A DNA stretch of 35,108 bases, taken from contig LUZE01000003.1 in assembly GCA_001602845.1 (NCBI GenBank), forward strand, positions 1 through 35,108. The letters are read 5' to 3'. The first letter of the stretch is position 1, and the number at the start of each line of letters is the position of its first letter. Made by a program: the position numbers and the translations under genes. This document shows positions 8,998-17,488 of this stretch, piece by piece. Under the pieces are notes generated by a model, which saw only the letters and a program-made list of their open reading frames with translations, searched no databases and was not told the origin of the DNA. The stretch is from Bacteroidales bacterium Bact_13. Lineage in GTDB: Bacteria; Bacteroidota; Bacteroidia; Bacteroidales; UBA932.

Positions 8998-11440
8998 TTT
9001 TCCGGTTCTTGGTGCAACGAAAGATGCCCAGGACGATGGCCGCCAGGATCAGCGCGTACATCAGCACCACGCAGGCCGTGGCGATGGCGTCGCCCTTCCG
9101 GACACTGTCCGGGTCGAAGAGGAAGGTGATGTGATGGGTGCCGGCCGGCACGTTCATGGCGCGCAGGGTATAGTTGGCGCGGAAGTGCTCGGCGGGCTGG
9201 CCGTCGATCGATGCCTTCCATCCGTGCGGGTAGTAGATCTCCGAGAAGACGACGGTTCCGGGCTGCGACGAGGTGCAGGTGTAGTCCAGCTGTTTCGGCG
9301 TGCAGGCGATGAGGCGTATCGAGGCGTCATCCGCAACGCCCGGCTCCGGATCCGTGACGAAGCGCTCGAAGGGGCGGTCCACCACGGCCGTCGTGGCCAG
9401 GTCGATCGTGCCGAGGGCGTCGCTTTCGGCATTGGCGCCGTCTACGACCTGTATCTTTTCCACGAACCAGGCGTTGCCCAGTGCGTAGGGGTTGTGTTCC
9501 ACGTGTGCCCCGCCGTCCTCGCCCGGGATGATGAGGTACTTGGCATTCAGCATGCCGATGACCGGCCAGTGCATCGGGGCGAGATGCTCGTCGATCAGGT
9601 CCTGGTAACGGCGCAACTTGGCGGCGTGATATCCGCCGATCGACTTGAGCCGGTACGAGGTGCGCGATTCGTTGAACGTATTCGTCGTCAGGTTCATCAC
9701 GCGGAAGTTCGGGTCGGGATCCTGGAGGATGGCCGTTTCCCAGGGCTGTTCGGCGAAGGTGTTCTGGGAAGACTTGGGCGACTTGAACCAGCTGTCGTTG
9801 AAGTAGCGGCGGTCAACGGGCCACATGTCGGCCAGGACCAGCACGCCGAGGATGGCGACCATCCAGCCGGACTTGATCTTCTTCTCATTGAAGAGGAAGA
9901 GCAGGACGCCCGCTGCCAGGATGAACAGGAAGCTCCGCCATGCATCCGCACGGAGCAGGGCGGCCCGGTCTTCGACCAGCGCGCTGAAGACGGAATCCGG
10001 CAGTTGCGAAGCCAGCCTTGCGTCGCCTGCACCCGTAAAGCTCATCAGCGATCCGCCCAGCAGGGCGATCAGCAGGCACAGCCCGGCGGTGACGCCTCCG
10101 GCGATGAAGATGCCCTTGCGGGCCTTCTCCTTCGGCACGCTGCCATCCATCAGGGCCTTGACGGACAGGAATCCGAGCAGCGGCATCGCAATCTCGGCCA
10201 CGATCAGGATGGACGACACTGCGCGGAATTTGTTGTACATCGGGAAGTAGTTGAAGAACAGCCGCGTGAGTCCCATGAAGTTGCTGCCCCAGGCCAGCAT
10301 CGTGGAGAGCACGGTGGCAGCCAGCAGCGCCCATTTGTAGGGGCCGGGTACAAGCAGGCATCCCAGCAGGAAGAGGAAGCAGACGATGGCGCCCATATAG
10401 ACGTTGCCGGCCGTGAAGGGCTGGTCGCCCCAGTAGAGAGGCGCGCCGGCGCAGAACTCCCGTGCCGTGGACGCCGGCATGCCGAGTTTCACGATAGACT
10501 GGTAGGTGTGCGACTTGTTGCCCAGCGGGTAGTTCGAGGATCCGCCCTTGAATCCCGGAATCAGGAACGAGAACGTCTCGTCAATGCCGTAACTCCACTG
10601 GGTGGCATAGTCAATGTCGAGGCCCGATTCGTTCTGGACGGTTTCGCCTTCCCTGACCAGGTCGGAGTGGCCGCCGCGCATCGTTTCGGCTGCGTATTCG
10701 CGGTTGGCGAAGATATTGGCGCTGCCCGTTCCCAGGCCGATGCCCAGGGACGCAACGAAGATGAGGGTGGCGATGCCGAAGTCTTTCCAGCGTTTTTCAC
10801 GGGCGTGGATCCAGAGCTCCGCCAGGAAGAAGAGCCCGATCATCATGAACAGGTAGTAGGCCATCTGCGGGTGGATGCTGAAGCCCATGGCCGTGAAGAA
10901 CATCGCGAAGATGGCGCCGAGCACGTATTTCTTCCGGTAGATCAGGTAGAATCCGGCGGCCACCAGCGAGATGTAGGAGATGGCGATGGTCTTTCCGCCA
11001 TGTCCTGCTGCGATGATGACGATGAAATAGGACGACAGGGCAATGGCGATTGCTCCGGCAATCGACAGCCAACGGTCCACGCCGAAGCTCCGCATCAGGA
11101 TGAAGAAGCAGATGAAATAGAAGATCAGGATCCAGGCGGGATGGGCGGGGCCCCGGTGCAGGAAGCCCAGGACGGGTGCCAGCAGCCTGTCGGCGCGGTA
11201 CTCTCCGCCGCCGATCTGGTAGGCGGGCATTCCGCTGAACAGGGAGCTGTTCCACCAGGAATGGTCGCCGGTCTGCTGCGTGTAGCGGATGGCTTCCTGG
11301 ACGGCGGACTGGGCGTTGACGTCATCGCCCGACTGCAGCACTTTGCCGCTCAGGACGGGTTTGCAATAGACGAAGGCCAGGACGACGAACAGGACGGCCG
11401 CCACCAGGTAGGCTGCATATTTCTGGAAAAACGTTTTCAT
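8978..11440 (-). CDS. YfhO-family multi-pass membrane protein
   Basis: The 820-residue protein starts with a transmembrane helix followed by a large extracytoplasmic loop containing the SSLFSGMPAYQIGG stretch, typical of the YfhO family, and then many hydrophobic helices. A soluble region near residues 580-780 resembles the family's beta-rich domain (for example the NVPAGTHHITFLFDP segment), and a last helix ends in a short basic tail. YfhO-like proteins have a GT-C-type architecture, and Gram-positive members glycosylate lipoteichoic acid with polyprenol-linked sugars. In Bacteroidetes the role is unproven. Here it lies in a string of glycosyltransferases, so transfer of a sugar on the periplasmic face is a reasonable inference. 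It overlaps the preceding gene by 4 bases. Confidence 0.85.
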   Translation of the reverse strand: MKTFFQKYAAYLVAAVLFVVLAFVYCKPVLSGKVLQSGDDVNAQSAVQEAIRYTQQTGDHSWWNSSLFSGMPAYQIGGGEYRADRLLAPVLGFLHRGPAHPAWILIFYFICFFILMRSFGVDRWLSIAGAIAIALSSYFIVIIAAGHGGKTIAISYISLVAAGFYLIYRKKYVLGAIFAMFFTAMGFSIHPQMAYYLFMMIGLFFLAELWIHAREKRWKDFGIATLIFVASLGIGLGTGSANIFANREYAAETMRGGHSDLVREGETVQNESGLDIDYATQWSYGIDETFSFLIPGFKGGSSNYPLGNKSHTYQSIVKLGMPASTAREFCAGAPLYWGDQPFTAGNVYMGAIVCFLFLLGCLLVPGPYKWALLAATVLSTMLAWGSNFMGLTRLFFNYFPMYNKFRAVSSILIVAEIAMPLLGFLSVKALMDGSVPKEKARKGIFIAGGVTAGLCLLIALLGGSLMSFTGAGDARLASQLPDSVFSALVEDRAALLRADAWRSFLFILAAGVLLFLFNEKKIKSGWMVAILGVLVLADMWPVDRRYFNDSWFKSPKSSQNTFAEQPWETAILQDPDPNFRVMNLTTNTFNESRTSYRLKSIGGYHAAKLRRYQDLIDEHLAPMHWPVIGMLNAKYLIIPGEDGGAHVEHNPYALGNAWFVEKIQVVDGANAESDALGTIDLATTAVVDRPFERFVTDPEPGVADDASIRLIACTPKQLDYTCTSSQPGTVVFSEIYYPHGWKASIDGQPAEHFRANYTLRAMNVPAGTHHITFLFDPDSVRKGDAIATACVVLMYALILAAIVLGIFRCTKNRKNAAAAH

Positions 11441-11886
11441 AGGATGTCGATGTTATCGAAGCGGCCGCCCCGCGACAGCGGAACGGACGGCTCCTGCTCG
11501 AAGGCGATGAGGTCTCCGATGCGGTATGAGATATGGCGGGATATGCGCACCACGTGGCCGGTCATGCGCTGCAGTTCGGCCGGGTCGAGTTCCGTGACAG
11601 GGTGGAAGGTTCTTTCCACGACGGTGGCACGGTCAAGATAGGGGGTGAGGGTGCCGTCGACGGTGCAGCCGTACATCAGGATGCCGCCTGCCCAGCTGTT
11701 GAAATAGCGTGAAGCGAATTTCTCTTCGAGGGCTTTCCCCGCCTTCTCGATGCGGAGGCAGCGGGCGCGGCGGGCCAGGGCGCTCTGGCAGTCGTCGGGC
11801 AGGCAGAAGCGGTCGGCATCCCGGACGAGCGTGATGTCGGGTCGGGTGTACCAGCTTCCGTCGGTTCTGACGACCACGATGTCCAT
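11437..11886 (-). CDS. Degenerate fumarylacetoacetate hydrolase-like protein
   Basis: This 149-residue protein is not a clear member of any active family, but two parts align by eye with short bacterial FAH-domain hydrolases. LRIEKAGKALEEKFASRYFNS corresponds to the family's VxRINKxGKxIxEKFAHRYYDE region, and YRIGDLIAFEQEP corresponds to the C-terminal LKIGDLIFTGTP region. It is shorter than the usual roughly 200 residues. The metal-binding E-x-E before the first region is replaced by residues such as RRARC, and the FTARD motif is lost, so hydrolase activity is unlikely. The reading frame is intact and uses 1-base and 4-base overlaps with its neighbours, which argues for a retained protein rather than simple decay. 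Confidence 0.55.
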   Translation of the reverse strand: MDIVVVRTDGSWYTRPDITLVRDADRFCLPDDCQSALARRARCLRIEKAGKALEEKFASRYFNSWAGGILMYGCTVDGTLTPYLDRATVVERTFHPVTELDPAELQRMTGHVVRISRHISYRIGDLIAFEQEPSVPLSRGGRFDNIDIL

Positions 11887-12674
11887 TACAGGGCGAGTTT
11901 AATCTTGGTCAGCTGCTGTTTGGTGTCCAGCGTGAAGTCGCCGTCCATCATCCAGCTGTAGTACGAAGGTTCTTTCCGCAGGACTTCCGCCACCGGCCTG
12001 CCCTTGTGCTTGCCGAAGTTGAACACGGGCACATCCTCATCATTGAGCACGATGCGTCCGGCATAGTCCACGAAGCGGGTCTGGCTGGAGTACTTGGCGA
12101 GGAAGCCCACGTCATTCTGCAGCGGCTCTTCCTCGTCGGCGGCGTAGCGGTCGAGCTGCGCTTCGAGCACCTGGTAGGTGGCCATCGTGTCGGCTTCCGC
12201 GGAGTGGGCGTTGTCGAGGTTCTGTCCGCAGTAGAACTTGTAGGCGGCCTTGAGCGTGCGCTGCTCCTTCTTGTGGAAGATGTTCTGGACGTCGATCAGG
12301 TTGCGTTTGCGGAAATCGAATTCGACGCCGGCGCGCAGGAATTCCTCGGCCAGCAGCGGGATATCGAACTTGTTGGAATTGTATCCGGCGATGTCGCAGC
12401 CCTGCATGAACTGTGCGAGCGACTTGGCGAGCTGCCGGAAAGTCGGTTCGCCGGCCACGTCCGCATCACTGATGCCGTGGACGGCCTGTGCCTCGGGCGG
12501 AATCGGGATGGTGGGATTGATACGCCGGGTCTTGACTTCCACCTTGTTGGGCTCGCCGGGCGCACCGGGCGACACCTTGACGATGGAGATCTCCACGATG
12601 CGGTCGGACGCGACGTTCAATCCTGTGCTCTCGATGTCGAAGAACAGGAGCGGGTTTTTGAGTGCGAGCTGCAT
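11886..12674 (-). CDS. DnaQ-like 3'-5' exonuclease (DEDDh)
   Basis: The 262-residue protein has the three exonuclease motifs of the DnaQ superfamily: LFFDIESTGL (Exo I, residues 12-21), YNSNKFDIPLLAEEF (Exo II) and HSAEADTMATYQVLE (Exo III, with the histidine of the DEDDh class). After about residue 200 there is an extra C-terminal domain containing FNFGKHKGRPVAEVLRKEP and YYSWMMDGDF, a small module often attached to such nucleases in Bacteroidetes. It probably acts in proofreading or repair, either with DNA polymerase III or separately. It lies 9 bases after dnaN, supporting a replication role, and shares one base with the next gene (TAATG). Confidence 0.92.
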   Translation of the reverse strand: MQLALKNPLLFFDIESTGLNVASDRIVEISIVKVSPGAPGEPNKVEVKTRRINPTIPIPPEAQAVHGISDADVAGEPTFRQLAKSLAQFMQGCDIAGYNSNKFDIPLLAEEFLRAGVEFDFRKRNLIDVQNIFHKKEQRTLKAAYKFYCGQNLDNAHSAEADTMATYQVLEAQLDRYAADEEEPLQNDVGFLAKYSSQTRFVDYAGRIVLNDEDVPVFNFGKHKGRPVAEVLRKEPSYYSWMMDGDFTLDTKQQLTKIKLAL

Positions 12675-12683
12675 GGGAACCCT

Positions 12684-13811
12684 TTATGCGTTGATCATCA
12701 CAGGCATCAGCAGGGCGCGGATGTCTTCGCCGGGACGGGCTTCGTCGGCCGAGACGATGAGGGCGGCGCGTGCCGGGTCCGCCAGCTCCATGCAGATGTT
12801 CTGGTAGGGGAGGTTGCCGAGGATTTCGAGCAGGAACGGCGCCTTGAAGCCGATCTCCATCTCCTGGCCGTCGTACTGGCAGGGCAGCGTCTCGTGGGCG
12901 GACATCGAGAAGCCGAGGTCCTGTGCCGAGATGAGTACCTCGTTGAGGCTGAGTTTCAGGCGGATCTGGTTCGAAATCTGGTTCGAGCAGACGGCGATGC
13001 GCTTGACCACGCCCAGCAGGTCGGCACGGCCGATGACGAGCTTGTTGTTGTTATTCTTCGGAATTACGCTCCGGTATGCCGGATAGTTGCCTTCGATCAG
13101 GCGGCAGACGAGGATGGTGCTGCCGAAGCTGAAATAGGCGTTCTTGTTGTCGTAACGGATGGTAATGTCTTCCTCGGTCCGTGCAAGGATGCTCTTGAGG
13201 ATGGAAGCGGGCTTCTTGTGGAGGATGAAGTTCGACTTCTGCGAGAGCTTGGCGCCGACAAAGCTGTAGCAGATGAGCTTATGGGCGTCGGATGCCACCA
13301 GCGTGGTAACCTCGGGGTCGATGTCGAAGAAGATACCGTTCATCACCGGGCGGAGCTCTTCTTCTGCCGTGGCATAGATGGTATTGTTGATGCCGCTCAG
13401 CAGGGTGGCGGCGGGAATGATCACGCTTTCCGATATTTCACCGATCTGCGGGAGTTCCGGGAAGTCGGCTGCGTCGAAGCACGGGATCTTCGAAGCGCCG
13501 CTGGCCCAGACGATATCCATCACGGAGCTGCCTTCATCCACGCTGAAAGCGAGCGGCTGGTCGGGGAACTCCTTGAGGGAGTCGGTCAGCAGCTTGGCGG
13601 GCACGGCGGTGGCGCCTTCCTGGATGACCTGTGCGATCGGAATGTCGGTCTTGAGCGTGGTTTCACCATCCGAAGCGGTGACCGTAAGGGTGTTGCCTGC
13701 CAGCTGGAAGAGGAAATTTTCCAGGATGGAATTGGTGGGTTTCGGAACGATGACTTTGGAAACGGACATCAGTCCGTTCAGCAGTTCGGAACTGGATACT
13801 GAAAATTTCAT
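12684..13811 (-). CDS. dnaN: DNA polymerase III sliding clamp, beta subunit
   Basis: The 375-residue protein starts MKFSVSSSELLNGLMSVSKV and has the threefold repeat length of bacterial beta clamps. Typical segments include TNSILENFLFQL, EGATAVPAKLLTDSLKEFPD in domain 1, RPVMNGIFFDI in domain 2, and the C-terminal ALLMPVMIN that corresponds to the family's LIMPMRL end next to the binding pocket. It encircles DNA and tethers polymerase and repair enzymes. It is the first gene of a ten-gene minus-strand string with gaps of at most 9 bases that continues into surface glycan genes. A TATATTTG box on the minus strand lies about 45 bases upstream of the start. Confidence 0.97.
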   Translation of the reverse strand: MKFSVSSSELLNGLMSVSKVIVPKPTNSILENFLFQLAGNTLTVTASDGETTLKTDIPIAQVIQEGATAVPAKLLTDSLKEFPDQPLAFSVDEGSSVMDIVWASGASKIPCFDAADFPELPQIGEISESVIIPAATLLSGINNTIYATAEEELRPVMNGIFFDIDPEVTTLVASDAHKLICYSFVGAKLSQKSNFILHKKPASILKSILARTEEDITIRYDNKNAYFSFGSTILVCRLIEGNYPAYRSVIPKNNNNKLVIGRADLLGVVKRIAVCSNQISNQIRLKLSLNEVLISAQDLGFSMSAHETLPCQYDGQEMEIGFKAPFLLEILGNLPYQNICMELADPARAALIVSADEARPGEDIRALLMPVMINA

Positions 13812-13855
13812 ATTTGGTATAATTTTTATATTTCTATTACCATCTGTTCGAATTA

Positions 13856-13863
13856 CAAATATA
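13856..13863 (-). promoter_or_regulatory. Bacteroidetes-type -7 box before dnaN
   Basis: On the minus strand the sequence reads TATATTTG, matching the Bacteroidetes -7 consensus TAnnTTTG, about 45 bases before the dnaN start. It lies in an AT-rich 68-base divergent spacer shared with the protease gene on the plus strand. No good -33 TTTG was found at the usual spacing, so this is a sequence match only. Confidence 0.45.
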
Positions 13864-13879
13864 ATAAAAATAGCACAAG

Positions 13880-15013
13880 ATGGGTAAAAAAATTCTTTAC
13901 GTACTGCTAATCATCGTAGTATCAGGACTTACGGGGTGTTTTACGGCGCATCGGACCGTGGAGCGCGACCAGCGGGAGCGGGACGAGGCGGCCGGCCTGG
14001 TCGAGTCGGTGTCGGGTGACAAAACGTCAGTTCCCCAGCGCCGTGTCGTTGTGACGAACGTGCCCAGTTTCTCGGATGCGGCCGAAATGGCCGTACAGGC
14101 TGTCGTCTATGTGAAAGTGACGCAGAAGGCCAATTATCAGCAGTCCGGTTCGCTGTTGGACCTGTTGTTCGGTTTCGTCCAGACGCCGCGTGACCAGGTC
14201 GGCCTGGGTTCCGGCGTGATCATCCGTCCGGACGGTTACATCGTGACGAACAACCATGTGGTTGCGGGTGCCGACGTCATCGAGGTGACCCTGGAGAACA
14301 ACCGGGTCTATCCCGCCACGCTGGTGGGGACCGATCCGGCGACGGACATCGCCCTGATCAAGATCGATGCAGATGACCTTCCGACCCTGCCGATCGGCAA
14401 TTCGGATGCCTTGCGGCTGGGCGAGTGGGTGCTGGCAATCGGCAGTCCATACGATCTGCGGTCGACGATCACGGCAGGCATCGTGAGCGCGAAAGGCCGT
14501 TCGATGCCGAATTATGACGGCCAGTATCGTGTGGAGTCGTTCATCCAGACCGATGCGGCCGTGAATCCGGGTAACAGCGGCGGCGCGTTGGTCAACGCTG
14601 CGGGCGAGCTGGTGGGCATCAACACGTCGATCGTCTCCCGCACGGGTTCCTACACGGGCTATTCGTTCGCGGTTCCCGTGGCGATCGTGAGCAAGGTTGT
14701 GGACGATTTCATCCAGTACGGCGCCGTACAGCGGGCGATGCTGGGTGTGGGTATTTCCGACGTGAATGCACAGATTGCAGCGCAGGCGAACCTGACGGAA
14801 ATCGATGGTGTCTATGTGGCGAGCGTCCAGAAGGACGGGCCTGCGTCGAAGGCGGGTGTGCAGGAAGGGGATGTCATCAAGGAGATCAACCTGAATCCGG
14901 TGCACAACAGTGCGGCGCTCCAGGAGCAGCTCAGCCGTCTCCGTCCCGGCGAAAAGGCTGTCGTCACGATCCTCCGCGACGGCAAACAGCACGAAATCAT
15001 CGTCGCGCTCTAA
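13880..15013 (+). CDS. HtrA/DegP-like serine protease, lipoprotein, one PDZ domain
   Basis: The 377-residue protein has a lipoprotein signal peptide with lipobox LTGC (cysteine 20), so it is probably anchored to a membrane facing the periplasm. The trypsin-like domain shows the full catalytic triad: H126 in VTNNHVVAG, D156 in ATDIALIKID and S233 in NPGNSGGALVN. One PDZ domain follows from about residue 280 (GVYVASVQKDGPASKAGVQ). Most Bacteroidetes DegP-like proteins have two PDZ domains and about 480-500 residues, so this resembles the shorter DegS/HtrA type. It probably degrades misfolded envelope proteins. It is divergent from dnaN. Confidence 0.93.
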   Translation: MGKKILYVLLIIVVSGLTGCFTAHRTVERDQRERDEAAGLVESVSGDKTSVPQRRVVVTNVPSFSDAAEMAVQAVVYVKVTQKANYQQSGSLLDLLFGFVQTPRDQVGLGSGVIIRPDGYIVTNNHVVAGADVIEVTLENNRVYPATLVGTDPATDIALIKIDADDLPTLPIGNSDALRLGEWVLAIGSPYDLRSTITAGIVSAKGRSMPNYDGQYRVESFIQTDAAVNPGNSGGALVNAAGELVGINTSIVSRTGSYTGYSFAVPVAIVSKVVDDFIQYGAVQRAMLGVGISDVNAQIAAQANLTEIDGVYVASVQKDGPASKAGVQEGDVIKEINLNPVHNSAALQEQLSRLRPGEKAVVTILRDGKQHEIIVAL

Positions 15014-15131
15014 CCGGCGCGCCATCGGTCGTCGCTCCGCTAGCGGCTGATGCCGCCTGGAGCACCCGAGCCGAAGGCGAGAGCACGACCGCAGGGAGTA
15101 ACATCCACCCAGAGCGCCAAGCAAGCAAACA
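15014..15131. repeat. Hairpin-rich intergenic element, copy 1
   Basis: This spacer contains several nested inverted repeats. CGGTCGTCGCTC (15026-15037) pairs with GAGCACGACCG (15081-15091) with a one-base bulge, and CCGCTAGCGG (15037-15046) is a perfect palindrome. The right end, 15106-15131, reads CACCCAGAGCGC, two bases, then AGCAAGCAAACA. The same 26 bases occur inverted at 19274-19299 with only the two central bases different. No ORF is present. It looks like a dispersed extragenic palindromic element; its boundaries on the left are uncertain because it begins right at the protease stop codon. Confidence 0.65.
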
Positions 15132-15145
15132 GAAGAGTAATGTGA

Positions 15146-15164
15146 AACAATCTGAATAATTGTT
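15146..15164. promoter_or_regulatory. AACAAT/ATTGTT dyad upstream of rpoD
   Basis: A 6-base inverted repeat, AACAAT and ATTGTT separated by 7 bases, lies in the AT-rich stretch 50-68 bases before the rpoD start. Its symmetry suggests a dimeric regulator site, but a short dyad like this can occur by chance. Confidence 0.25.
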
Positions 15165-15173
15165 CGTATAAAT

Positions 15174-15202
15174 AAGTGCCGCGAAAAATTTTTGCGGCAC
15201 TT
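15174..15202 (+). terminator. Perfect hairpin immediately upstream of rpoD
   Basis: AAGTGCCGC (15174-15182) and GCGGCACTT (15194-15202) are perfect 9-base inverted arms. The loop holds AAAAA followed by TTTTT, which can extend the stem. The right arm is followed by GATTTTTC. The shape fits a rho-independent terminator for the protease transcript. The hairpin ends only 11 bases before the rpoD ATG, so it could instead act on rpoD translation or as an attenuator. Confidence 0.65.
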
Positions 15203-15213
15203 GATTTTTCTAT

Positions 15214-16074
15214 ATGCGTCAATTAAAGATTACAAAGTCGATCACCAATCGTGAGAGTGCATCGCTTGACAAGTATCTCCAGGAAATCGGCCGGGAAGAA
15301 TTGATTACAGTTGAGGAAGAAGTGGAACTCGCGCAGCGCATCAAGAAGGGCGACCAGACCGCCCTCGATAAGCTGACCCGCGCCAACCTCCGTTTCGTCG
15401 TGTCCGTGGCCAAGCAGTACCAGAACCAGGGCATCAGCCTGCCTGACCTCATCAACGAGGGTAATTTGGGCCTGATCAAGGCCGCCGAAAAATTCGACGA
15501 AACCCGCGGCTTCAAGTTCATTTCCTACGCCGTGTGGTGGATCCGCCAGAGTATCCTCCAGGCACTGGCCGAGCAGAGCCGCATCGTGCGCCTGCCGCTC
15601 AACCAGGTCGGATCGCTCAATAAGATCAATAAGGCCCTCTCGCAGTTCGAGCAGCAGTACGAACGCCAGCCGTCGCCCGACGAACTGGCTGATATGCTTG
15701 AGATTCCCCGCGAGAAAATCGCCGATACCCTCCGCGTCAGCGGCCGCCACGTCTCCGTGGACGCACCGTTCGTGGACGGTGAGGACAATAGCCTGCTCGA
15801 CGTGCTGGTGAACAATGACTCACCGAATGCCGACAAGGGACTGGTCAACGAATCGCTCAACACCGAGATCGAACGCGCCCTCTCCACGCTCACCGAGCGC
15901 GAGCGCGACATCGTGAAGTATTTCTTCGGCATCGGCTGCCAGGAAATGACCCTCGAGGAGATCGGCGAGAAATTCGGCCTTACGCGCGAGCGTGTACGCC
16001 AGATCAAGGAGAAGGCCATCCGCCGGCTCCGCCACAGCGCCCGCAGCAAACTGCTCAAGGGATATCTCGGCTAA
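15214..16074 (+). CDS. rpoD: Primary RNA polymerase sigma factor (sigma-70, Bacteroidetes type)
   Basis: The 286-residue protein starts [20 protein letters not shown], the conserved start of Bacteroidetes primary sigma factors, which lack the long N-terminal region 1.1 of proteobacterial RpoD. Region 1.2 is [16 protein letters not shown], region 2 includes [15 protein letters not shown] and [15 protein letters not shown], region 3 covers about residues 140-210, and region 4.2 has the helix-turn-helix [20 protein letters not shown]. It directs transcription from TTTG/TAnnTTTG promoters such as those marked in this window. Its own start is preceded by a perfect hairpin. The next gene begins 12 bases downstream. 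Confidence 0.97.
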   Translation: MRQLKITKSITNRESASLDKYLQEIGREELITVEEEVELAQRIKKGDQTALDKLTRANLRFVVSVAKQYQNQGISLPDLINEGNLGLIKAAEKFDETRGFKFISYAVWWIRQSILQALAEQSRIVRLPLNQVGSLNKINKALSQFEQQYERQPSPDELADMLEIPREKIADTLRVSGRHVSVDAPFVDGEDNSLLDVLVNNDSPNADKGLVNESLNTEIERALSTLTERERDIVKYFFGIGCQEMTLEEIGEKFGLTRERVRQIKEKAIRRLRHSARSKLLKGYLG

Positions 16075-16086
16075 ACCGGTTCGGCT

Positions 16087-17487
16087 ATGGACGGCTTCTG
16101 GGCATCCATCGGAAACGGCATCGCCGCGTTCAGCGACTTTATCTGCGGCTATCCGCTGTTCTTCCTGCTCATCGGCGGGGGACTTTTCTTCCTCGTATAT
16201 TCGAAGTTCGCGCCGCTGCGTTACTATGGCCGTGCCATCGGCGCGCTGCGGGTGAAAGATGACGGGGCGGCGGGACAGATCTCGTCGTTCGAAGCGCTGA
16301 CCAGCGCCATCGCCGCGACGGTCGGCATGGGCAACATCGCCGGCGTGGCGGTCGCCCTGTCGATCGGCGGGCCAGGCGCCATCTTCTGGATGTGGGTGAG
16401 CGCTGTCGTCGGCATGGCGACGAAGTTCTTCGAAGGGACGATCGCCGTGATGTACAAGGGAAAGGACGATGCCGGCGAAACGCAGGGCGGCCCGATGTAC
16501 ATGATCATGCAGGGGCTCGGCCGGAAGTGGAAGCCGCTGGCGGTCTTCTTCTCCATCTTCGGCCTGATCGGCACGCTCTGCGTGATGCAGGCCAACCAGC
16601 TCACTGAATCCGTGACGACGCTCTTTTTCACGGACGCACAGAACACCGTGACGCTCCGCGCCATCATCGGCGTGTGCATCTGCGTCATCGTGTCGGCCGT
16701 GGTCATCGGCGGCATCCGGCGTATCTCGAAGATCGCCACGAAGCTTGTCCCGACCATGGTTGCGCTGTATTTCATTCTGGTGCTCTACATTCTGATCCGG
16801 CACATCGGCCTGGTTCCGGGCGTGTTCCGCGATATCTTCGTGGGAGCCTTCACGCCCCGCGGCGCGCTGGGCGGTGGCATCGGCTCGATCGTGATGATCG
16901 CCCTGACGGGTGTCCGCCGGGCCGCGCTGGTCAACGAGGCCGGCGTGGGTACCGCCTCGATGATGCATGGCGCCTCGAAGAACAACGAGCCTGTCCGTGA
17001 GGGACTTGTGGCGATGATCGGCCCGTCCATCGACTCGGGCCTGGTGTGCACGCTCACGGCGCTGGCCATCCTCATCGGCGCGACCCTCAATCCGGCCATC
17101 ATGCCGGAAGCCTCGGGCATGGGCTCGATGGAGGGCCTCAAGCTCGCCCTGAACGCTTTCAGTGCCGCCATCCCCGGAGTAGGGAACTACCTGCTCTTCG
17201 TGATGGTGATCCTGTTCGCCTTCAGCACGATGTTCTCGTATTCCTACTATGGACAGAAATGTACCGGCTTCCTGTTCGGCGCCCGGTACGCCAAATACTA
17301 TAATTACTTTTTCCTGGCGATGCTCGTGGTAGCCGCCATCATCCCGCTCAAGGTGGCCGTCAGCCTGATCGACGCCGCCTACGCGCTGATGGCTTTCCCC
17401 ACTATGTTCACGCTCTTCTGCCTGGCGCCCAAGGCCCGCAAGGAGATGGACCGTTATTTCGCTCGCGATACCCAAAAGAAACAATAA
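16087..17487 (+). CDS. Sodium:alanine/glycine symporter (AGCS family)
   Basis: This 466-residue integral membrane protein has about 10-11 hydrophobic helices and the AGCS signatures ATVGMGNIAGVAVALSIGGP and QGGPMYMIMQGLG. It also has the VNEAGVGTASMMHG segment expected in the sodium and substrate site region. It imports alanine or glycine with sodium. The gene lies 12 bases after rpoD and one base before argS, so these three may be cotranscribed. Family is certain; the exact amino acid is not readable from sequence. Confidence 0.94.
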   Translation: MDGFWASIGNGIAAFSDFICGYPLFFLLIGGGLFFLVYSKFAPLRYYGRAIGALRVKDDGAAGQISSFEALTSAIAATVGMGNIAGVAVALSIGGPGAIFWMWVSAVVGMATKFFEGTIAVMYKGKDDAGETQGGPMYMIMQGLGRKWKPLAVFFSIFGLIGTLCVMQANQLTESVTTLFFTDAQNTVTLRAIIGVCICVIVSAVVIGGIRRISKIATKLVPTMVALYFILVLYILIRHIGLVPGVFRDIFVGAFTPRGALGGGIGSIVMIALTGVRRAALVNEAGVGTASMMHGASKNNEPVREGLVAMIGPSIDSGLVCTLTALAILIGATLNPAIMPEASGMGSMEGLKLALNAFSAAIPGVGNYLLFVMVILFAFSTMFSYSYYGQKCTGFLFGARYAKYYNYFFLAMLVVAAIIPLKVAVSLIDAAYALMAFPTMFTLFCLAPKARKEMDRYFARDTQKKQ

Positions 17488-17488
17488 G

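Noticed and set aside
8969-11641. An 890-residue open frame on the plus strand
   Set aside because: It mirrors the YfhO-like gene, and the product is rich in D, E, G, H and Q without recognisable domains or a signal.
12006-13802. A 598-residue open frame on the plus strand
   Set aside because: It is antisense to dnaN and the exonuclease gene, both of which are certain by motif.
15014-15213. A tRNA or small structured RNA in the spacer before rpoD
   Set aside because: The hairpins do not form a cloverleaf and there is no CCA end or conserved T-loop sequence; the repeat element and the rpoD hairpin explain the structure better.
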